Virus record (IMG/VR): IMGVR_UViG_3300034198_006809
Span: 1 to 20,671 of that record
From: a virus
Strand: one strand, 5' to 3'
DNA length: 20,671 nucleotides
Of the stretch, positions 16,087 through 20,671 are shown piece after piece (position 1 is the stretch's first letter; each line of letters starts with the position of its first letter). The position numbers were made by a program, and so were the translations under genes. The notes beneath the pieces are model-generated. The model was not told the origin of the DNA, did no database searches, and was given only the letters and a program-made list of their open reading frames with translations.

Positions 16087-18916
16087 CGTTTGGTAGTGCC
16101 AACACCGCTTCCGCATCAAACACGTGGCTCATGGTGTCGTCAATTAACAACGCATTAACTGGGGGTGCTGCCATCAGCGTACCTTTTGCCATACGCTTCT
16201 TTACAGAATCCACACTAACGCCTGTATTACGCAGGGCGTTCACGGTGTCGTGATAGCTGACCTGATTCTTGGCGCACCATTCTTTGAACTTCTTTTGCAC
16301 AATGAACAGACGCTTGGTATCAAGCTCATACCGGATTAGCAACTCGCCCCGCGGTTCTCGTACCGGTGCTGCAGGTAATCCATTCTCGCTAGGGTTATCC
16401 CTAACCAACAAAATGTTGTTAATGTTGGCCATGACAAACGAACCGATTGCTGTAGCGCCATCTGTTGGGGCAGCTTTAATGTCGCCCTTGTTAGCCTTGA
16501 GCATTACCACAAGCCAGTTGAAGATGCGCTTGACGTCAAAGTCAATCAAACCCAGTTGGTTGGCAATCAAGCCGCCCGTGATACCCAGTGCACCGATAGA
16601 CGACCAGAAGCGTTCACGCTGACCCAAACCTGCCGCTGTATCCAAACGCAACTGCACATCGCGCAGAGTATCCAGAACTTCAGGTAGGTTGTTGACCACA
16701 TACTTCATGAAGATTTCACCGGCATGGCCATAGTTGGTTGCCAGCTTGCCAAACAACGCATCGGTAAATTCTTTTGAGAATGTCTCGTCACGGCGAATCT
16801 TCAACTCAATGATACGCATCATCTCGCCTTCAGGAAATTCCTTTAGGGAAAACAACTTATCGTACAAGCTGCTATTGGATGATGTGATTGCAAGCAAGCG
16901 CCAGAACGTATTATTCAAACGCTCAGCGTTGGTCTGTGACTCCATGCGGTTCTTGCCGCGGCCTTGGGTGATAGCGTATGACAACTGCGACACCATTTCA
17001 TCACGCATGTTGGTGACTTCATCGATCGTTGCAGGTATGTTGTTCAGAACCCCGAAGCGGTGAATCTTGGCGTTGTACGTATCATCGTTCTGAAGTAGTA
17101 GGTCGAACGGTTGCCCCCAGATACTATTGATAGCCATCTGCACGGTTGACTTACCTGTGCCAGAGCCGGGACTCATCAGGTTCACAATGCCACCGCGCAC
17201 TTGAGTAAACGGCATCAGCACCCCACCAAACCCAAGCATGAACGCGAAGGCTTGAGCTTCCATACCGTTGTTGTTATAGAAGTTAACCACAGACTTCCAT
17301 TCGTCTAGTTCGCCCTTCTTTGACAGCAGCGCACAGGTATGCAAGATTGAACTTGCAGGGGGGCTATACCTTACGCCTGTTGTTGTGATCTCACGATCGC
17401 CAAGGATGAAAGTCTTCTCATCCGTCCAACCAAATTGGCTTCTTACTTTTTCAGCTTGTCCCATAACTTGCAATTCCTTTACCCAACGGGAAACATAAAA
17501 CATTAACTCATCTACAGTCTTACCCAGTACCGCCATGCCCTGCGTTGCGATGGCATCACGAAAGCGATCTTTTGACAACACACTGACCAACGGCACTGAG
17601 AACTCACGCACACCATCTTTAGGTAGGTGCAGGCGCATCCATAGAACTTCACCAGCCACAGGGTCATGCATACGCTTGACCACGTAGAAATCATTTTCGT
17701 AAATCAACTTATCGTTGCCTTCTTCTTCGGTTTTGTTAGGGTCGCCACGGCGGTAGATGCCACCGTACTTGCCACGAAAAAAGGGGAACGGAAAAGCTGG
17801 AATGTTATAGACCCGCACATCTTTTGTGCCAGAGTCAACAGTTGTGATTGTGTTGTCTTCTTCGGTTGCTTCAATGATCTCTTTACCCAACACGATGGGC
17901 GAACCAAACTTACCTTTATGCTTGCAGTCTTTGCAACCCCCGGGTCGTAAGTCTTCAAACGTTGCACAGGTATACGGGCCTTTGGTTTCGCCAGCCTTCT
18001 TGTCTGTCTCGTAAGAGTTGTAGCTTTCATGTTGGCTCGACATCTCATGAATGGCAGTCTCACGATCTATGCAAAGATGTGCAATGGAAAGCCCCGCACG
18101 CCACAAAGGTTCTGCTACTTGCTTCTGGTGCTCAACGATGTGGTTCAGTTGGCCACACCCCTCAACCTTCAGGGCAATAATCTTTTCAAAGCGATACGAA
18201 TTGTTCTGCCCCATGAGGGCTTTGCTGGTCGCGTCAGACCCAGCGTTCTTGATGTAGTCGGGCACTTCAAAGGGCAACGCGTCAGTAGACTGGCTTGGCT
18301 CGGGCGCACCCAGTGCGGCTGCGAAATCAAACAGGTCAACCTTGCCGTCACCACTCATGTACTCCACGGGAAGTGGGGCATCAGGATTTTTGAAGTTGTG
18401 TGTAGTTGGCACGCGCAGGATACGCGCCATGTCAGTTGTGCAAGCGGGATCAGCAAATAAGCCGCGTTCAGTGCAAACATTCTTCAAACGCTTGGCCACA
18501 GGTAGCCATGTGTTCTTGTCAATACTCTCAGGCAGTACCCAGTACGCATGCACTCCGTTACCAGAGTTGATGCAGATGGGTTGAGGTAGGTTCAGGTCAG
18601 CGCAAAACTGTCCCAGTGCCGCCATTGCCAGATCACGTGATGCGTAATCTTTTGTGGGGCCACAGTCCAGATCAAGCCAAAATGCTTTGGCCTTGTATGC
18701 GTTGGCGGCTAGCCTACGGGGTGGCGTAATCTCTGGGTCAAACGAAAACATCGCATAGTACGTGTCTGCGTTGGCGTCATAGATATCTTGGATTTCCGTG
18801 ATGAGAGATGGAATGTCCGATGCAAAACGTGTACGTAACTTTTCCTGCTTAATACCGACCGCGCAGTACTTGCCAGCGTCGGGCAGAACTGCATTTAAAA
18901 ATTCGGTCAATGTCAT
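16058..18916 (-). CDS. Primase-polymerase (AEP-like) / superfamily 3-like helicase fusion
   Basis: 952 residues; a replication initiator that probably primes and unwinds phage DNA. The N-terminal about 200 residues resemble archaeo-eukaryotic primases: acidic pair Asp82/Asp84 in FWLDLDCG, then SGNGVHAYW (118-126) and the Arg-rich ARILRVPTTHN (164-173). A middle cysteine set (Cys254, Cys317, Cys328, Cys331 in CKDC) suggests a zinc knuckle. The C-terminal ATPase has Walker A GSGTGKST (584-591), Walker B-like PATIDEV (Asp632, Glu633), and LLAITSSN with a sensor-type Asn681. The upstream stop is 14 bp away, and no Shine-Dalgarno is apparent before the ATG (ATTACCTCT precedes it). It follows the SSB-like and helix-turn-helix genes in one leftward operon. 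A DUF927-type helicase is the likeliest ATPase family, but I cannot verify this. Confidence 0.88.
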   Translation of the reverse strand: MTLTEFLNAVLPDAGKYCAVGIKQEKLRTRFASDIPSLITEIQDIYDANADTYYAMFSFDPEITPPRRLAANAYKAKAFWLDLDCGPTKDYASRDLAMAALGQFCADLNLPQPICINSGNGVHAYWVLPESIDKNTWLPVAKRLKNVCTERGLFADPACTTDMARILRVPTTHNFKNPDAPLPVEYMSGDGKVDLFDFAAALGAPEPSQSTDALPFEVPDYIKNAGSDATSKALMGQNNSYRFEKIIALKVEGCGQLNHIVEHQKQVAEPLWRAGLSIAHLCIDRETAIHEMSSQHESYNSYETDKKAGETKGPYTCATFEDLRPGGCKDCKHKGKFGSPIVLGKEIIEATEEDNTITTVDSGTKDVRVYNIPAFPFPFFRGKYGGIYRRGDPNKTEEEGNDKLIYENDFYVVKRMHDPVAGEVLWMRLHLPKDGVREFSVPLVSVLSKDRFRDAIATQGMAVLGKTVDELMFYVSRWVKELQVMGQAEKVRSQFGWTDEKTFILGDREITTTGVRYSPPASSILHTCALLSKKGELDEWKSVVNFYNNNGMEAQAFAFMLGFGGVLMPFTQVRGGIVNLMSPGSGTGKSTVQMAINSIWGQPFDLLLQNDDTYNAKIHRFGVLNNIPATIDEVTNMRDEMVSQLSYAITQGRGKNRMESQTNAERLNNTFWRLLAITSSNSSLYDKLFSLKEFPEGEMMRIIELKIRRDETFSKEFTDALFGKLATNYGHAGEIFMKYVVNNLPEVLDTLRDVQLRLDTAAGLGQRERFWSSIGALGITGGLIANQLGLIDFDVKRIFNWLVVMLKANKGDIKAAPTDGATAIGSFVMANINNILLVRDNPSENGLPAAPVREPRGELLIRYELDTKRLFIVQKKFKEWCAKNQVSYHDTVNALRNTGVSVDSVKKRMAKGTLMAAPPVNALLIDDTMSHVFDAEAVLALPNDDAEDRKAA

Positions 18917-18930
18917 AGAGGTAATTCAAT

Positions 18931-19155
18931 TCAGTGGCGGTCGATGTAAGTGAGAATCTTTTTTGCGGTTTCAGGCCGTGGCGAATATTCACCCGTGAAC
19001 CATGCATACACAGTAATTTTTGTTACCCCTGCAATCTCGGCAACTTTTTTTACTGATATGTTTTTCTTGATACACGCTCGACCAATCTGCACTCCAAGCA
19101 ACTTACCATCAGCTTTCTTGTTTTTTAGCACGGTGGCTAATGTGTAACCAATCAT
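18931..19155 (-). CDS. Small helix-turn-helix DNA-binding protein (phage regulator, XRE/Cro-like)
   Basis: 74 residues. The span LLGVQIGRACIKKNISVKKV, then AEIAGVTKITVYAWFTGEYS, reads as a five-helix HTH domain: helix 2 VKKVAEIAG, turn, and recognition helix TKITVYAWFTG, with PRPETAKKIL closing it. This pattern occurs in small phage regulators. It lies between the SSB-like gene and the primase and follows a 91-bp structured gap, so it may regulate that gap or the replication operon. The ATG at 19155 is preceded by GAAAG as a weak Shine-Dalgarno. It could be a transcriptional regulator or a replication accessory protein; its target is unknown. Confidence 0.75.
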   Translation of the reverse strand: MIGYTLATVLKNKKADGKLLGVQIGRACIKKNISVKKVAEIAGVTKITVYAWFTGEYSPRPETAKKILTYIDRH

Positions 19156-19246
19156 CGCTGTCTTTCATTAGGTGGGGGTACTAAAGGCTACGGCTGATCG
19201 TCACGGGGAACCCCCCGAGTCCGACACCTAATTCCCCCCGATTGGT
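19156..19246 (-). promoter_or_regulatory. Structured intergenic element upstream of the HTH gene
   Basis: This is the only sizeable gap in the leftward module. ATTAGGTG (19167-19174) and CACCTAAT (19225-19232) form an exact 8-bp inverted repeat 50 bp apart. Between them is a 5-bp hairpin CGGGG-AACC-CCCCG (19204-19217). Three C or G tracts (19174-19178, 19211-19216, 19234-19239) could form competing pairs. No T-tract follows, so it is not an intrinsic terminator. No convincing -35/-10 pair is visible. It could be an operator for the adjacent HTH protein or a leader RNA element. Confidence 0.45.
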
Positions 19247-20125
19247 TTACTCGTCGCCGTCATCAGCCCATGCGTCAAGCACAGAGGCTACGTCTTTGGA
19301 TTCCGTTTTCTTCACGGCACGTTTGACAGGTTCGTCAACGGCTTCAGCTTTGGCGGCTGGCTTGGGTGCAGGCTCTACAAAAGGAGAAGCCTTGGGTGCA
19401 TCACCATCAATCTGAGCAACCGTTTGTGTTACAGCGTTCAGCGCATCTGCTGATTCACCTTGAGCTTTGCTCTCGGCCAACTCTTCCACAGACAAGGGGC
19501 GCACAGCGCGGAATGTCAACTTAGGTGTTGCACTGGCTGTATCAAAACGCATCTCGGTCACAACGGCTGTCACGGGAATACCATGGCCACCCAAGAACTT
19601 GGCGTACTGTTGCAGGGGCATCTTGCCATTCTCACCTGTGCCAAAGATTGACTGGCCGGGCAGTGTCAACTGATACACATCACCAGACAAGTTGTTCTCT
19701 AGCGCCACGGCAATACGCTGATTAAAGCGGCAAGCACGGCTGTCGCCCTGACCGGAACCCTTGATGTTCTGCTGGCAGTTCTGGCAGCTAGTGCTTTGTG
19801 GATCTTTCACACCTTTATCGGGTGCAACGCCATCAGAAGATGAGCATGAAGGTGCAGAGTTCTGGCCTTCAACGTAAGTGCCTGCATAGTATTGGCGTGA
19901 TGTTTTTTCAGCAGAGCGCACGATTACCACGTTCATGGCGCGGTCGTCATTCTGTGCAACTTCTTTACCGCCAACAACCATGCGGAATACACCGCCACGG
20001 ATTGAGATACGCTTGCCATTACCACCGCCACCCATCAGGGCTTTGGTTGTTGCGTCCAGTTCAAGGTTACGCAAGTGAGCGGGGAGAGTGTTACCACCTT
20101 GGGAGAAGAGAGCGATGTCAGACAT
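19247..20125 (-). CDS. Putative phage single-stranded DNA-binding protein with a four-cysteine cluster
   Basis: 292 residues. The N-terminal domain (DATTKALMGG, KRISIRGGVFRMVVGGKEV, AMNVVIVRSAEKTSRQYYAG) is followed by a Cys set (Cys94, Cys114, Cys117, Cys132; CSSSDG...CQNC...ACRF) likely to bind zinc. Beta-rich segments follow (DVYQLTLPGQSIFG, GIPVTAVVTEMRF). The tail is a flexible Ala/Pro/Lys stretch ending in DAWADDGDE, an acidic tip like the partner-binding tails of SSB proteins. I recall this family beside replication genes in other phages; the ssDNA-binding role is inferred from tail and context. The start is firm: AAGGAA lies 8 bases before the ATG, and the upstream HTH stop overlaps its first codons by 8 bp. 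The gap after its stop is the structured element. Confidence 0.62.
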   Translation of the reverse strand: MSDIALFSQGGNTLPAHLRNLELDATTKALMGGGGNGKRISIRGGVFRMVVGGKEVAQNDDRAMNVVIVRSAEKTSRQYYAGTYVEGQNSAPSCSSSDGVAPDKGVKDPQSTSCQNCQQNIKGSGQGDSRACRFNQRIAVALENNLSGDVYQLTLPGQSIFGTGENGKMPLQQYAKFLGGHGIPVTAVVTEMRFDTASATPKLTFRAVRPLSVEELAESKAQGESADALNAVTQTVAQIDGDAPKASPFVEPAPKPAAKAEAVDEPVKRAVKKTESKDVASVLDAWADDGDE

Positions 20126-20336
20126 TTGTCGATTCCTTTTTGATAAATGTGTTGATGATTTCTAAATCAATGTTGAAAAATTTGGCAAGGTCACTAGCGA
20201 AGAATCGATAGTTCTTACCAACGCGGATAAATGGGATACGCTTCTCAGGGTTTTCTTCCCTAATCAGCGCATGGACAGTTGACGGTGCGACTTGCAAAAG
20301 CTTCGCCACCTGCGCCAACGTAAGGGCAGTTTCCAA
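20118..20336 (-). CDS. Excisionase-like helix-turn-helix protein (MerR/Xis type), TTG start
   Basis: 72 residues. LTLAQVAKLLQVAPSTVHAL forms the HTH, then IPFIRVGKNYRFFASDLAKF is the wing typical of excisionase-family (winged MerR-like) DNA-binding domains. The start is TTG at 20336-20334: AGGAG (20345-20349 on the plus strand as CTCCT) sits 8 bases before it, and no ATG exists early in the frame. It starts one base after the stop of the upstream gene and overlaps the SSB-like gene by 8 bp, so all three are co-translated. Family members include excisionases and transcription factors. No integrase is in view, so excision is not implied. Confidence 0.8.
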   Translation of the reverse strand: METALTLAQVAKLLQVAPSTVHALIREENPEKRIPFIRVGKNYRFFASDLAKFFNIDLEIINTFIKKESTNV

Positions 20337-20337
20337 T

Positions 20338-20670
20338 TTAGCTTCTCCTGACTGTTACAGTATATTGATGATCTACGTTCAATCCTGTCGGCAGTAGATC
20401 GGGATTTTCCCGTAGGAACTCTTTCATATTCAACTGCGATATGCGGCGCTCAACTAAGTCAAGCGCATCATGGTCACGTATGAATTTGTGCATTGCGGCC
20501 CAGTCGCCTGTCCAGTAGCGTGTTTGCACTGAACGAATCGCTGTGCCGTGGGCCGTCTTGATACTCTCGGCTCCAGTTGCTTTACAAGTCTCAAGCAAGT
20601 TTGATTCGACCAAACCCATTTGCTCTTTGATTGCAAGGTCTTCTGCTTCGTACTTCGCTTTGAGGGCGGC
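20338..20670 (-). CDS. Conserved phage protein of unknown function, N-terminus outside window
   Basis: The frame is open to the right edge, so the gene is 5'-truncated; the internal Met at 20619 need not be the start. The visible 110 residues begin with a charged helix (AALKAKYEAEDLAIKEQM, then VESNLLETCKATGAE), followed by a compact alpha/beta segment (GTAIRSVQTRYWTGDWAAMH, FIRDHDALDLVERRISQ) and a C-terminal strand LNVDHQYTVTVRRS. I recall this arrangement in unnamed phage proteins next to SSB and recombination genes. The helix plus small domain loosely recalls Mu Gam-like proteins, but that is only a resemblance. Its stop lies one base from the TTG of the next gene, so it belongs to the same leftward operon. 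Confidence 0.6.
   Translation of the reverse strand, partial: AALKAKYEAEDLAIKEQMGLVESNLLETCKATGAESIKTAHGTAIRSVQTRYWTGDWAAMHKFIRDHDALDLVERRISQLNMKEFLRENPDLLPTGLNVDHQYTVTVRRS
20345..20349 (-). promoter_or_regulatory. Ribosome binding site fixing the TTG start of the excisionase-like gene
   Basis: AGGAG on the minus strand lies 8 bases before TTG and inside the 3' end of the upstream gene. It is the reason for choosing the TTG start. Confidence 0.75.
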
Positions 20671-20671
20671 A

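Noticed and set aside
15851-16096. Plus-strand frame starting TTG after an AAAGGAGA sequence at 15823-15830
   Set aside because: The purine run is 20 bases away from the start codon, and the frame is antisense to the better supported 73-aa gene.
20118-20336. Excisionase-like protein as evidence of a prophage
   Set aside because: This HTH family also includes ordinary regulators. No integrase, attachment site or host flank is visible.
1-20671. tRNA genes, insertion sequences or a defence cassette
   Set aside because: No cloverleaf-like segment, transposase motif, terminal repeats or defence effector was seen; nearly all bases are covered by phage structural or replication genes.

Overview
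The window looks like part of a tailed double-stranded DNA phage (Caudoviricetes). It has the dense, overlapping gene packing of a phage, a muramidase next to virion genes, very long virion proteins with internal repeats, and a compact block of replication genes. Gene order and protein types resemble unclassified podovirus-like phages known from aquatic metagenomes. That placement rests on recalled protein families, not on a search. No terminase, portal, coat, integrase, tRNA or host gene is visible, so neither the host nor the lifestyle (lytic or temperate) can be fixed.

Left arm, 1-15789, all rightward: a 5'-truncated GH24 lysozyme; a 688-aa tail-adaptor or nozzle-like protein; a 288-aa virion or receptor-interaction protein; then 853-, 331-, 546- and 2385-aa proteins that I read as internal virion (ejection) proteins. 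Most genes touch or overlap, so this is probably one late operon. The 2385-aa protein is the highlight. It has an alanine/glycine-rich N-terminus, a coiled coil, a long Pro/Ala/Lys linker with tandem repeats, an L,D-transpeptidase (YkuD-type) domain, an HExxH metallopeptidase-like domain, and a C-terminal region like the large polyvalent protein domain LPD38.

Right arm, 15865-20670, all leftward: a protein of unknown function cut by the window edge, an excisionase-like helix-turn-helix protein, a putative ssDNA-binding protein with a four-cysteine cluster and acidic tail, a 91-bp structured gap, a small helix-turn-helix regulator, a 952-aa primase-polymerase/helicase, and a small protein overlapping its 3' end. 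This is an early replication module.

The two arms converge on a strong hairpin at 15788-15815. Its T-tract faces the leftward transcripts, and it overlaps the stop codon of the giant gene.

The most interesting reading is functional. The small, medium and giant gene order matches the ejection-protein cassettes of T7 and P22, but the giant protein carries a YkuD-type domain and a zincin-like domain in place of the lytic transglycosylase seen in T7 gp16. A separate lysozyme (Glu/Cys/Thr triad) is presumably for lysis at the end of infection. I see no CRISPR array, insertion sequence, tRNA or recognisable defence cassette.
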